Below are positions 35,251 to 45,261 of a stretch of DNA of 64,000 nucleotides, in pieces (the stretch's first letter is position 1; each line of letters opens with the position of its first letter). Source of the DNA: CAVOGJ01 sp963700865 (GTDB lineage Bacteria; Planctomycetota; Planctomycetia; Pirellulales; Pirellulaceae). Location of the stretch: assembly GCA_963700865.1 (NCBI GenBank), contig CAVOZC010000001.1, forward strand, positions 62,001-126,000, read 5' to 3'. Below the pieces are notes generated by a model. That model had not been told where the DNA came from. It saw nothing but the letters and a program-made list of their open reading frames with translations, and made no database searches. The position numbers and the translations under genes are program-made.

Positions 35251-37382
35251 TCACGGACGCCTGACCATCAAGCGGTCTCCTTGCCGAGTCGTACGCATTC
35301 GCGGCCCGCCGATCCGTTGGCCGCCTCGGGCCCAGTTTCCCAGGCCGGCCGTGAGGGCGGAAGGGGACTCCCCGGACAGCTCTCGTAGGGGCGGAGTGAG
35401 CGGGAGGAGTGCGATTCCGCACGCCCCTGTGAGGGCCCCTCGCCCCATGCAGCGAGGCCTCAATCGGTCGCGGCAAGACGACGCCGTTCTCCGGGGCCAA
35501 GTCAAGCGCTTGGGTGGCAGAACCTCCTTGACGACGGCCCCCTGTTCCTCGCTGGAGATCAGTAGCGCAAAGCGTTTGACGGAATCCAATTCCTGGGTGC
35601 TCAGTGACGTGTAATCGAAGATGCCCCGCAAATCGGTATAGCCATCCTTGTAGAATTGCACACTGCCATCCAGCATTTCGGCGTAGGCCTTCACATAGAC
35701 GGTGGGCAGCGGTTGGCCCGTTTGCTCGTGCGTCACCTGCAACTGCCCGTATTGGTCCGAAACGCGAATCGCCAAGGCGTTGGCGTAATAGGCCTTTGCC
35801 ACGGTCTTCCCACCCCCGCTGATTTCAACGAGCACATTCTGGTTGTGGAACGACGCGGGAAGTTCAAAATCGAGGGCATCCTGTCCCGCCGGCAACTCCT
35901 GACGGAAGGTCGCATTGGGCCGAATGCTGGAGAAGCGGCCGGAGAACTGCTGCACGAACGGATTGCGGCTGAATAATAATTCCAAGTCCATCAGGTAGTA
36001 ATTGACGGTGACCTGCCGCAGGTTTTGATACTTCAGCGAGACGGTCTTGGCCTGGACGTCAAAATCGAGACTGGGCTGTCGTGCCGCCAATTCAGCCTGT
36101 TGCTCGGTACGGCTATCGTTATCGATGACGCCTCCCGGTTTCCCGTCCACCTGATCCAACATGGCTTGCAAGCTGGCAAAGGCTTGCTGCCAGCGATCGA
36201 CTGGGTAGTTGGCATACTGGGCGGTCAGCGAACGGGCCAGTTCGGGCAGCGGATGGAAACAGTCGAGGTAAGCCGCGAAGTAATCGTATTGCAGTCGCGA
36301 GGGGAGGGACTCGGGCTGCACCTGGGCGAGGAACGTCATCGCTTCGCCGATTCGGTCCTGCAGCAGCAGATAGTAGGTGACGGACATCAAGTCATCGTTC
36401 GACAATCCGGGTTGGTAGGCCAGCGCGTTCATCTGTCGATGGTATTGCTCGTAGAATCGATCATTGAGGATTGTCCGCTGGCGACCCAGCTGATGCGCAC
36501 GGGCATTGATCAGCGGCCGATAATCCATGTGTTGATAGCTTTTCCGTTCCACGGGATCGACGCGGAGCAGTTCACAATCGAGCTGCGGGCCCAGCTGAGC
36601 CACGAAGTTGTCCTGGTGCTGCAAGAACTGGCGAATTTGTGGAGGCGTTGCGTGCTTGATCCCATACGACCAGAGCGTATTGTCATAGGCGTGGGACTGG
36701 CCGAGCAACGTCGTGGCCTGCTCAAAGAACGCTCGGTCCTGCATGCGGAAGGCAATGCGGGACAAATCCAACTCCTGCAAATTGTGCGTCCGCAGAAACT
36801 CCAATACTTCGGCATCACTCGCGTACTGGGACACGTAGTCCCACGAATCGCGATCCAACGTCGTCGGTTTGTCCACGACATGAAACGCAAACGGCGGCGC
36901 ACTGGCCAGCACCAGATCGTCCCGGGTCACATGGATGGGAAAGTGTGATAGCTCGCCCGCGGTCGGAAAATAGAAGTAGAACTCACGCGTCTGCGTCTGG
37001 TAAGCGCCCAGGTCGAGCGGACTGCTCTCGGTGTACTTTCCTCCCAGGATGGGCAGTGCGCCCTCGGGAATCTGCATCAGCAGCTGCACCTGCTGTTGGC
37101 TGGAGGTAGAGTTGGTCACGACCACCTGGCATCCGTAGACCGTATGCACCACGAATTCATCGGTGATGAATTTGTCTTGCTGCAGTCCATCGACCTGGCG
37201 ATAGCGATCGCCGCGACGGAAAAAGCTCTGGCTGACCAGGATCGGCGAATCGGTCGCGGCCGCGGCCGCCGGGCGAATCTCTTCATGGAAGGCGATGAGC
37301 GGGCTGGCCGCCTTAAACGTCAGCCGCTCCTCTTCGTAGATCTTTTCGTGCGCCACCGGCAAATGGCAAATCGAGCACGGCC
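35251..37382 (-). CDS. Large alpha-2-macroglobulin-like exported protein, C-terminal part (after frameshift)
   Basis: This continues the protein encoded from 41737: the upstream frame reads AVLDLPFA and this frame resumes as VAHEKIYEEERLTF at about 37355, one base out of phase. The segment holds beta-rich MG/A2M-like domains (QSFFRRGDRYRQVDGLQQDK, VVVTNSTSSQQQVQLLMQIP, LSHFPIHVTRDDLVLASAPP) and a late helical part. Residues after LLISSEEQGAVVKEVLPP become Arg/Pro/Gly-rich and look like read-through into non-coding DNA; one base change near 35515 would give a stop there. The true end is therefore probably near 35510. Confidence 0.7.
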
Positions 37383-40300
37383 AGGGCGAGCAGCATTTCC
37401 GTGAGGTTCCCAGTCGCCAAGGTAAAGTCGCGGGAAAGAAACGTGTCGGTATCGGCGGAGTGGGCGAAATCCTTCCAGAAGGCATTGACCTTAACGAGTT
37501 CCGAGTTTTGCGCCTCGATCGGCAACTGGTAGTAGTTGTTCTCCAGCCACTCCTTTGTCGTTTCGAGTTGCCGATAAAGCCGAGACGCTTCCCCACCTAA
37601 CCGACGGCCGGCAAAACCGCCAAAGGCGGCGCCCCCGGCGAACCCTTCTCTTGCATCTTCTAATTTATCGGCCGCGGCAGACCGCTCTTCCGCCCGATAC
37701 GCGAGGCCGTCCTCATCCGACTGCCGCGGGCCGGAGATCGCTTTCCCCAGCATGGGCAAGTTCTTGACACCCAAGCGGGTCTCCTGGCCCGCTTTCCGGA
37801 GAGCCGACTCACCATCTGACAGCACACTCCCGGCGATGGCAGAATCAAATAATCGGCTTTGCCTTCCCAGATCACGGGGCAACAACCGAAACAGCTCGTC
37901 GATGTGCCGCGTGGTAAATTCCTGTTCCGCGGCCAGACGCTGTCCCAAAAGGATTTGCTCCACGCCATTCAGTTGGGCGTATGGCCATGGCTGCCGAAAG
38001 GCCGTGAGCTCTTCCCCCAGCAACCAGTGATCGAGGAACGTCTTGTGATACTTGTTGGCCAGATAGTCCCGCACGACCGCATCAAAGAACTTGGGGTCTT
38101 GCTGCCAGAGAAAAAAGTGCAACTCGTGGCAGGCAAACTCGGAATATTTTTCGCGCTTCTCCTCATCCGTCAGATCGTTCCAACGTGGTAAGAACGCGAA
38201 TTTGTCCAACTGTGGATCGTTGCTGATCGTACGATACAGCCGAAACACACTCGCCAGCGTATCGTAGTAGTCAAAGCGCGAGGCCACGACATCGTTGATT
38301 AGCAGCGCATCGCCGGCCGCCATGAGGGTGACTTGCTTTTGCTGCGTGTAATGACCGGCCGGGTCGAGCGGATCACGCAGGCGGAGGTCGCGCAAATCGG
38401 GACGCGTCGACTTGACCGACACGGCCCGGTACGCGGTCGTTAGCGGATCGACCGCGACCAAGTGGAATTGCTGATGAGGCCCCAGTTGCTTTCGCTCGAT
38501 CGTCACCATCCCCTGCTCGTCGGCCCGCAAGTTGACAAGCACGGCCGACGCGTCCGCCAGAAAATCGAGGTTGGTCGAATTGGCTTGCGGCGCTCGCGAC
38601 CGGGCGGCGCGCCGTGGTTGCTCCGCGGCCGGCATGGCCGCCGCATCGGATTGCGGCTGAAAGGACTCGCCCTCTCGGGCCCGTTGGAATTCTGTTTCCG
38701 TGTCGCGGCTGGCCCATGGGTTCAAGAGCAGGCTGGGCCGTTGCAACAGATTCCCCGGAAATTTATCCGCGTACTTCCGATCGATGATGTAACGATACTC
38801 GTCGCCAATATCGCGACCGGCCACGAAGAACGAGGGCCGTGAGGGCCAGATCGCGAAACTCGGCTCGGGGTCCCGCACGCGACTCAGGTCGGTGAACGCG
38901 TCGTAGGCCGGCAAGTAGCGTACGGCAAACACATGCAGCCGTGCGAAGCGGCTGTTATTGGCCAATTGAACGCGGACGATGTCGTCATCCACGCGTACCT
39001 CGGAAATTTGCAAGGGTTCGTTGCCGCGTTCTTCCAACAGTCGCCGTTTTCCCAACGCGTAACCGAGCTCCTCACGGCCCTCGGTAATGCGTAGCCGCTG
39101 CGTGCGGTCATCCCGCTTCCAACGCAACTGATAATCTCCAGCGGGCAAATTCGAAAGCTGAAGAAATCCATCGGCCACGTTTGCATGCGCGATGCGATCC
39201 GCGAGCGGCACGGCTCCGCGCATCTCATATAACGAAACCGCTGCTTCTGGCGCTTCAGCGGCGGACGCCATCCAGGGAACGCGGATCGTCTCGCCTTCCA
39301 CGGCGTGCAAGGCCTGGTAGTACGAGTGTTGATCTGTCGAGAACGCCCAGTCGCGGGCCGGGGCCGTGGGTGTTTCGGCCCAGAGATGGGTAATCTCCGC
39401 CAGACGACCCAGGCGGACTTGCCCCTCGGGATCCGTCTTGAGGGACACGTCGACCGCATCGGTAAAATCGCGATGCTGCAAACGCAACGTGATCGCCCGT
39501 TCCGGCAGCACCTCGCCCGACTTACCCCGTAATTCCAGGACATACTCGCCCGCGTCCTGCAGCAAATGCAAGTCGGCGATAAATTCCAGCCGATCGATTT
39601 CGTTCAGCCGAAACTCGCGGCTGGCCACCAGCGAGACGTCCTTATTCTCCGTCAGGCTCTTGAGTGTGGCTGTCAGCGCAAAACGCAAACTGGCCAGGCG
39701 GGGCGGTACTTGAAACGACTGAGCCACCTCGCGGTCCTCGTGGAGGACGATGTCGGAAATTTCCTTGGTCGACTCGATGCCATCGAGGTCCGTGGAGGTG
39801 ATGGTCAGCTTGGGATGTTGTAACTCGGAGAGGGAGATCGGCATGCCATTGAGCAGCAAGGCCGTACGCAACAAGACGCGGGACTGGTTGTAACGGAGGA
39901 GTGATTCGCGATCGACGTGAAAGCCGTCGCGGAGTTCGTAGCTCTCCCCTTGATGAGGGAACTTGTGCAGGGACGAAAAACCGCCCTGCGTGATCACCAT
40001 CGACTGTTGGCCAGGCCGGGTGGAAAACGGCACGACGATCGTTCCGTCCGCCGACGCTTGATATTCGTGACCGGCCATCCACAGCCGTGCTCCCTCGACC
40101 GGCCTGTTTTGCTCGTCCAGGATGGAAAACACCTGGCCGTCCGGTCCCGTCCGCAGCAGGAAGCGATGCCCGCCCTTGCGAATGACAGCGCGGCTGCTCT
40201 TGCCATTACCGATAAAATCAACGACGTAAACGCCCGGCTTCTTTAGTTGAGGCAGCGCGAAACGGCGTTCGACGCGGCGGAGGGGCGGTTCGTCATAGTT

Positions 40301-41737
40301 GAACGTCTCTTCAGAATTCGGCACCAACCCGTCCAGGTCGATATCGGTATTTACCTGCCGCGACTGCTGACGATAGTAATTCTCGGTGTTGATCTCGAAC
40401 ACCTTGACGATGAGTGTCTTGACGTTCTTGACGAACAAGTTCAAGACCACGTCTTCCTCCGAACCGTAGAGTCGGTCGCCGTCGGCCGCGAAATCGAGGT
40501 CCACGCGATCACGCAGCTGCTGCAATTGCTCCGGAGGCAACATCGCGTACCAGCGTTCCGCATCACCCAGCCCGTTGACCAGTTTGGTCTCGGCGAAGAC
40601 CGTCTTGAGATACGTATCCCTGATGTAAGGTTCGAATTCCTTATCATTCTCCGCCTCCAGCAAGAAGTGCATCAAGTAAGCTCGAACCAGCGGCTCATCA
40701 TCACCAATCGGAGGCAATTTCGTCAGCGATGATCCATCGAATTGGAGATTGACCGCGTGTCGGTCACCCAGCGATTCCAGGTAACGAGGGCTGACATAGT
40801 GCAGCTGGCGAGGCAGACGCAGATAAGTCAAGAACCGCTGTTTATCGAAGACGCCCACTTCGCGGTCATGCACCAGTCGGCGGTAGAGAATATGCGCCTT
40901 GAGCGAGTCATGAGCAGCTGCCAGCGGTTCGACAAACTCCCACAGCCGCTGCAGATAAGCCTCCCTTTCCGCCATGTCGAACTGCCAGTCCGTATCGTCA
41001 TCGGGTGCAAGTCGGGTGAGATACGTCTGCACGAACTCCGTTTGATTCCGCAGTTCCGGTTGCAGCCGCACACATTCATCCAACTGCTCTCGAAACAAGA
41101 GTCGGTGGATGGGTAACGATCCAAAGCCGCGGCTGCCCTTGTGCTGCAAATCCTTCACGATATGAGACGCCAACCGCGGGACGTCGGGATATCGCAGGCG
41201 CGTGAGCAAGTCGCGGCGTTCGAGGGGACTCAACTCCGTGGCGGCGAGTCGTTCCAAGGCGTAGTCCGTATAGCCGCCCAGATCCTGATGGCGACTGCGG
41301 GCGAGCTCGTCCAGCCGTGACTGACTGATCAGTGACGGATCAAGCGCCGTGGGTAACTGAGGCCGCGCGTCCAGTTGCTCGCGATGATGTTGAAAATGCA
41401 AACCCAGTTGTCGCTGCAGGTAAGCCAGCGTCTGCTGAGGATTCGTCGAATAGGTCAGCAGGGCCTGCCGATGCCGCATCTGTAGCAGGCGTGCCGTTTG
41501 GCCGTGACGCTTCTGCCACTCCGTGAGCAGTCGGTCGACATCGGCGAGGCGACCGTGGGTCTGGTCAAACAGGCATTGGTAGAAGTAGAAGTCTTCCGTG
41601 CCCGGGATCAGTTGCTTCAGAACCTGCTCGCGATCCGCCGCGAGCACATACGACTCGACAAAATCAATATCATGTGCCAGGACGGGTGTCACCAAACTGA
41701 GGGCTCCCCAAACGGTGAGCAATCGTAAACGATGCAT
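37313..41737 (-). CDS. Large alpha-2-macroglobulin-like exported protein, N-terminal part (before frameshift)
   Basis: The start ATG 41737 (MHRLRLLTVWGALSLVTPVL then AHDIDF) opens a signal peptide; ATG 41752 is possible. The 1474-aa frame begins with a helical region, then macroglobulin-like beta domains (VLNLFVKNVKTLIVKVFEIN and KKPGVYVVDFIGNGKSSRAV, typical of MG1/MG2), bait-like and later domains. No GCGEQ thioester motif is visible. With the C-terminal part the whole protein would be about 2,100 aa. Such giant MG2-containing proteins are common in Planctomycetes and unassigned; a role in binding or trapping proteins at the cell envelope is only an analogy. Confidence 0.78.
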   Translation of the reverse strand: MHRLRLLTVWGALSLVTPVLAHDIDFVESYVLAADREQVLKQLIPGTEDFYFYQCLFDQTHGRLADVDRLLTEWQKRHGQTARLLQMRHRQALLTYSTNPQQTLAYLQRQLGLHFQHHREQLDARPQLPTALDPSLISQSRLDELARSRHQDLGGYTDYALERLAATELSPLERRDLLTRLRYPDVPRLASHIVKDLQHKGSRGFGSLPIHRLLFREQLDECVRLQPELRNQTEFVQTYLTRLAPDDDTDWQFDMAEREAYLQRLWEFVEPLAAAHDSLKAHILYRRLVHDREVGVFDKQRFLTYLRLPRQLHYVSPRYLESLGDRHAVNLQFDGSSLTKLPPIGDDEPLVRAYLMHFLLEAENDKEFEPYIRDTYLKTVFAETKLVNGLGDAERWYAMLPPEQLQQLRDRVDLDFAADGDRLYGSEEDVVLNLFVKNVKTLIVKVFEINTENYYRQQSRQVNTDIDLDGLVPNSEETFNYDEPPLRRVERRFALPQLKKPGVYVVDFIGNGKSSRAVIRKGGHRFLLRTGPDGQVFSILDEQNRPVEGARLWMAGHEYQASADGTIVVPFSTRPGQQSMVITQGGFSSLHKFPHQGESYELRDGFHVDRESLLRYNQSRVLLRTALLLNGMPISLSELQHPKLTITSTDLDGIESTKEISDIVLHEDREVAQSFQVPPRLASLRFALTATLKSLTENKDVSLVASREFRLNEIDRLEFIADLHLLQDAGEYVLELRGKSGEVLPERAITLRLQHRDFTDAVDVSLKTDPEGQVRLGRLAEITHLWAETPTAPARDWAFSTDQHSYYQALHAVEGETIRVPWMASAAEAPEAAVSLYEMRGAVPLADRIAHANVADGFLQLSNLPAGDYQLRWKRDDRTQRLRITEGREELGYALGKRRLLEERGNEPLQISEVRVDDDIVRVQLANNSRFARLHVFAVRYLPAYDAFTDLSRVRDPEPSFAIWPSRPSFFVAGRDIGDEYRYIIDRKYADKFPGNLLQRPSLLLNPWASRDTETEFQRAREGESFQPQSDAAAMPAAEQPRRAARSRAPQANSTNLDFLADASAVLVNLRADEQGMVTIERKQLGPHQQFHLVAVDPLTTAYRAVSVKSTRPDLRDLRLRDPLDPAGHYTQQKQVTLMAAGDALLINDVVASRFDYYDTLASVFRLYRTISNDPQLDKFAFLPRWNDLTDEEKREKYSEFACHELHFFLWQQDPKFFDAVVRDYLANKYHKTFLDHWLLGEELTAFRQPWPYAQLNGVEQILLGQRLAAEQEFTTRHIDELFRLLPRDLGRQSRLFDSAIAGSVLSDGESALRKAGQETRLGVKNLPMLGKAISGPRQSDEDGLAYRAEERSAAADKLEDAREGFAGGAAFGGFAGRRLGGEASRLYRQLETTKEWLENNYYQLPIEAQNSELVKVNAFWKDFAHSADTDTFLSRDFTLATGNLTEMLLALAVLDLPFAGGARKDLRRGAADV

Positions 41738-42187
41738 TTTAGAGTCTTTCAAGCTGTGGGGCCATGAGCGGCAAGCCGGGCGGTTGACGTGGGAACCACC
41801 GCAACCTCACGCGGAGGCCAGCAAGAGTACCGCCCGTACAAGGTTCGACGCGACCCACCGTCGATTGGTTCCAGGATTTTTTCCGGCCGGGCGACCGAGA
41901 GGCCGATCCCGCCGAATTGTAGCTTATGCAAGAGGGCGGGCACGGTGGCCGGGGGAGAGGAAGAAGGGAAAAACCGCGAGATTCCGGCGGCCCCCCGCCT
42001 GGAGCGACGCTGCTGGCGGGAATGCCGAGCGAGCCGCTGTCGTTGACCGCTCCGCGGTCAAGCCGTCCGCGGGAGCGTGGGGGGAGAACGTCGTTGACGT
42101 TTCGGCGGTCAAGCCGTCCGCAGGAGCGCGAGCGAGAGCGCGAACCGCGACGCGCTCGACAACTTTGCTCCGTGGTCGCTTTTCTGT
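41738..42187. other. Intergenic region with tandem palindromic repeats
   Basis: About 450 bases between the giant exported protein and the EF-G paralogue. No gene is supported; frames here are Arg/Gly/Pro-rich. The right half carries two 35-bp copies of the family B repeat. Confidence 0.55.
42043..42127. repeat. Palindromic repeat, family B, two tandem 35-bp copies
   Basis: Copy one is 42043-42077 and copy two is 42093-42127, 50 bases apart start to start. Each begins with a palindrome (TTGACCGC-TCC-GCGGTCAA in the first; one arm degraded in the second) followed by GCCGTCCGCGGGAGCG. The palindrome core equals that at 24511. Confidence 0.7.
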
Positions 42188-44281
42188 CTAGTCGTCTTCT
42201 TCCGCGATCTTCTTGGCTTGTGCCGTAATCTCCTGCAGCACGTTGGGAGGCACGACATCATAATGGCTGAATTCCATCGCATAGCTCCCCTGTCCGCCCG
42301 TCATGCTGGAGAGCGTCCGCGCGTAGGTGGATACCTCGGCCAGCGGTGCTTTGGCCTCGACCGTCGTCTGCCCGCCACCGGCGGTGGTCATGCCCACCAT
42401 TTGACCGCGGCGTCCCGACAAGTCGCTGCTGACATCCCCCACGTTGTCGGCCGGCACCGTGATGTGCAGATTGACCACTGGTTCCAGGAGCGTCGGCTTC
42501 GCCTGCCGAAAGACTTCGAGAAAACAGCGACTGGCGGCAATACGGAAGGCCGTTTCATTGCTATCGACCGGGTGATCCTTGCCGAAGTGTACTTCCACGC
42601 AGACGTTCTGCACTGGATAACCGGCGAGGCAGCCGGTCTTGATTCGCTCCAGGAACCCCTTTTCGATCGCCGGCATGAAGTTGCCCGGAATCGAACCACC
42701 CACCACCGAATCGACCCAGAGGAAGTTGCTCTTCTTGTGGAAGTGCGTGTTTTTCAACTGCGGGAACCGCTCCTTGACGGCGTACGTCTCCGGATCGGTG
42801 CCTTCGGGCAGCGGAAACATGCGAATATGGACTTCGCCAAATTGTCCACTCCCACCCGATTGTTTCTTGTGTCGATAGCTTCCTTCGGCCTTGGTTTGGA
42901 TCGTCTCCCGATAAGGAATCTTGGGAGGTTTGGTATCGACCTCTACCTTATCCCGCCGTTTCAGGCGTTCCTGGATCAGCGTCAGGTGCAGTTCACTCAT
43001 ACCGGTGAGCACCATCTCTTTGGTTTCCTGATCATGATCGAGGTGGATGGTACTATCCTCCTCGGTGATCTTATGCAGGGCTCCGGAGAGTTTTGTTTCG
43101 TCCCCACGACTCTTCGGTGTCACGGCGAGTCCCACCATGGGCATCGGAAAATCGATCGGCGGCAGTTCGAATTCGCCTAGCACCGTGCCGGTGTGAAGAT
43201 CCTCGGCCTTGGCAATGGCCACGATTTCACCCGGGCCTGCCTCGGCAATGGCCGAAGTCTCGCCGGCCTGCACGGAGAGGAGCTGCGAGATCTTGATGCC
43301 CTTTCGCGCACCTGGGGCTGCCACGGTGGCATCTTTTTTCAACGTGCCCGAGTAAACGCGAACGAAACTGAGCTTCTGTACGAATGGATCGATACGCGTG
43401 CGGAAAACGAGTGCCGACAAGTCGCCGTTGGGATCGGGCGTGAGCGCCACCTCTTCTCCCTCGCGGCGTCCGGTGCGCACGACGGCTCCCGGCGGTAGCG
43501 AGTCGGCAGCCAGAAAATCCAGCAGCTCGTCGAGACCGACCTCTTGTCTTGTCGAGACGCAGAGGATCGGCGTCAGACTGCCCGCAGCAATGGCCCGGAC
43601 GGTCAGCTTCGCCAGCTGCTCCGCCGAAGGGATCTCACCTTCGAAGTACTTCTCCATCACCGCTTCGTCGACTTCGATGATCGATTCGATGAGCGATTCG
43701 TTAATCGAAGCGGGATCGATCAACGCACCCTCGGTATTGTCGGGAACCGTGAGCGTGCTGACCACGGCCTTCAGTCCGCTGCCACTTCCGATCGGTACAT
43801 TAAACGGAACACAGCCGGGACCAAAAATCTCCTGGATGGAGTCAATGAGAGCTGGGAAATCGATATTTTCCGTATCCATCTTGGTCAGCACAATGACCTT
43901 TCCCAAGCCCGCCGCGGTCGCCTCTTTCCACATCCGCCGTGTGTTCACCTTGATACCGGCGTGGGCGTCGATCGCAATCAGAGCAGTTTCCACGGCCCGC
44001 AGAGAACCCAAGGTTTGACCGATCAAATCCGGATATCCGGGGCAGTCGATCATGTGGAAGTGCTTCCCGGCGTGGTCAAAATGGGTGACGGCGGCTTCAA
44101 TCGAATACTTGTGATGCTTTTCCTCGTCGTCAAAATCGCAAATGCTCGTTCCTTCGTCGACGCTCGGATGCGCGTTGACCGCTCCCGTCTTGACCAGCAG
44201 GCGATCGACGAGCGTCGTCTTTCCCGAGGACCCATGACCAATAATCGCGATGTTTCGAATATTTTCGACGTTGTGCGCCAT
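42188..44281 (-). CDS. Elongation factor G-like GTPase (EF-G paralogue)
   Basis: This 697-aa translational GTPase has G1 GHGSSGKT (residues 15-22), G3 DCPGYPD and G4 TKMD. All five EF-G domains are recognisable, including the domain IV segment GSYRHKKQSGGSGQFGEVHI and the C-terminal GRRGQMVGMTTAGGGQTTVE. It differs from canonical EF-G in G1 (GHGSSGKT rather than GHIDAGKT), placing it in the EF-G-like (EF-G2) branch, which lacks a firmly established role. The first residues MAHNVENIRNIAIIG give a normal start at ATG 44281, 33 bp downstream of hisA. Confidence 0.9.
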   Translation of the reverse strand: MAHNVENIRNIAIIGHGSSGKTTLVDRLLVKTGAVNAHPSVDEGTSICDFDDEEKHHKYSIEAAVTHFDHAGKHFHMIDCPGYPDLIGQTLGSLRAVETALIAIDAHAGIKVNTRRMWKEATAAGLGKVIVLTKMDTENIDFPALIDSIQEIFGPGCVPFNVPIGSGSGLKAVVSTLTVPDNTEGALIDPASINESLIESIIEVDEAVMEKYFEGEIPSAEQLAKLTVRAIAAGSLTPILCVSTRQEVGLDELLDFLAADSLPPGAVVRTGRREGEEVALTPDPNGDLSALVFRTRIDPFVQKLSFVRVYSGTLKKDATVAAPGARKGIKISQLLSVQAGETSAIAEAGPGEIVAIAKAEDLHTGTVLGEFELPPIDFPMPMVGLAVTPKSRGDETKLSGALHKITEEDSTIHLDHDQETKEMVLTGMSELHLTLIQERLKRRDKVEVDTKPPKIPYRETIQTKAEGSYRHKKQSGGSGQFGEVHIRMFPLPEGTDPETYAVKERFPQLKNTHFHKKSNFLWVDSVVGGSIPGNFMPAIEKGFLERIKTGCLAGYPVQNVCVEVHFGKDHPVDSNETAFRIAASRCFLEVFRQAKPTLLEPVVNLHITVPADNVGDVSSDLSGRRGQMVGMTTAGGGQTTVEAKAPLAEVSTYARTLSSMTGGQGSYAMEFSHYDVVPPNVLQEITAQAKKIAEEDD

Positions 44282-44314
44282 ACTGAACTCCTGACAGTTT
44301 CCCCGTGGGGACTG

Positions 44315-45046
44315 TTAATGAACGTTCCTGGTAATTCCCGTGATCTGCAGCGCCTGGCCCAAGTCGATGCGCCGTTCGTAGAGCGCCCGACCGACAATCG
44401 CACCCGCCACGGGGATATTTGCCAGCGACTGCAAATCTTCCAGGCATGACACACCGCCCGAGGCCAATAACGGAACATCGACAGCGGCGGACATGCTCGC
44501 AATTTCCGCCAGATTGGGTCCTGACAACATGCCATCGTGGGCGATGTCGGTATAGACGATGGCGGCGAGTGGTTCCTCGGCGAATTGCTGAGCCAGATCC
44601 ACGGCCGCCGTTTGACTGGTATGCAGCCATCCTTCCGTGGCGACCTGACCGCCCCGCGCATCGATTCCCAGCACGAGCCGACCCGGATATCGGCGGCACA
44701 TCGAAGAGAACCATTCGGGTTGCCGCAGCGCCTGGGTACCGATCACCAGACGGGCGACCCCCAGATCGAACATGGTGCGGATCGCACCCTCGTCCCGCAC
44801 GCCCCCTCCGACCTGGCAGGCCATCGCGACCGACGCGACCACGCGAGCGATCACATCACGATTCGCGGCTCTTCCGTCGCGGGCACCATCCAGATCCACC
44901 AGATGCAAACACGTGGCCCCTTGCTCGGCAAAGGCCAACGCCACGGCGACCGGATCCTCGGAAAAGATCGTTTCACGTTCGTAATCACCCTGCTCCAGCC
45001 GTACGCATTTCCCACCTCGCAGGTCGATCGCAGGCCAGATTTGCAT
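44315..45046 (-). CDS. hisA: Phosphoribosylformimino-5-aminoimidazole carboxamide ribotide isomerase HisA
   Basis: ATG 45046 (MQIWPAIDLRGGKCVRLEQG) gives 243 aa, the family length; a longer frame to 45091 is not needed. The catalytic aspartates are Asp8 (AIDLRGG) and Asp129 (LGIDARGG). The phosphate-binding loops GGVRDEGA and ASGGVSCLEDL are present. HisA catalyses the Amadori rearrangement in histidine synthesis. hisH is just upstream, but 213 bases separate them. Confidence 0.95.
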   Translation of the reverse strand: MQIWPAIDLRGGKCVRLEQGDYERETIFSEDPVAVALAFAEQGATCLHLVDLDGARDGRAANRDVIARVVASVAMACQVGGGVRDEGAIRTMFDLGVARLVIGTQALRQPEWFSSMCRRYPGRLVLGIDARGGQVATEGWLHTSQTAAVDLAQQFAEEPLAAIVYTDIAHDGMLSGPNLAEIASMSAAVDVPLLASGGVSCLEDLQSLANIPVAGAIVGRALYERRIDLGQALQITGITRNVH

Positions 45047-45237
45047 GAAAGAGCTCGACTTTCCGCAGTCAGACAGGCCGTTTGCGGCCAAAGCTAATCA
45101 CGCAATATGCCAAAGAAAAATACCCATCGCAAGTAGCGTCCAAGCGGGTCCTGGTCGCGGCGGTCCGGCACGCGGCCGGCGGCCCTGAGGGTAGTGGCTG
45201 GCGGCCGCGAGCCGCCCATCGAGTCGCTGGTCACAGC

Positions 45238-45261
45238 GAGCCGCCTGCAAGCAGGTGGCTC
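45238..45261. repeat. GC-rich hairpin at the end of hisH
   Basis: GAGCCGCCTGC and GCAGGTGGCTC form an 11-bp stem (one G-T type mismatch) with a two-base loop, and the hairpin touches the hisH stop codon (45260-45262). It has no T-run in either direction. The adjoining 45190-45230 is also rich in GCCGC-type repeats. Confidence 0.45.

Noticed and set aside
36025..36948. 307-codon plus-strand frame
   Set aside because: It is antisense to the giant exported protein and has no recognisable features.
42218..43180. 320-codon frame antisense to the EF-G paralogue
   Set aside because: The EF-G frame is clearly coding; this is a mirror frame rich in His/Arg/Gln.
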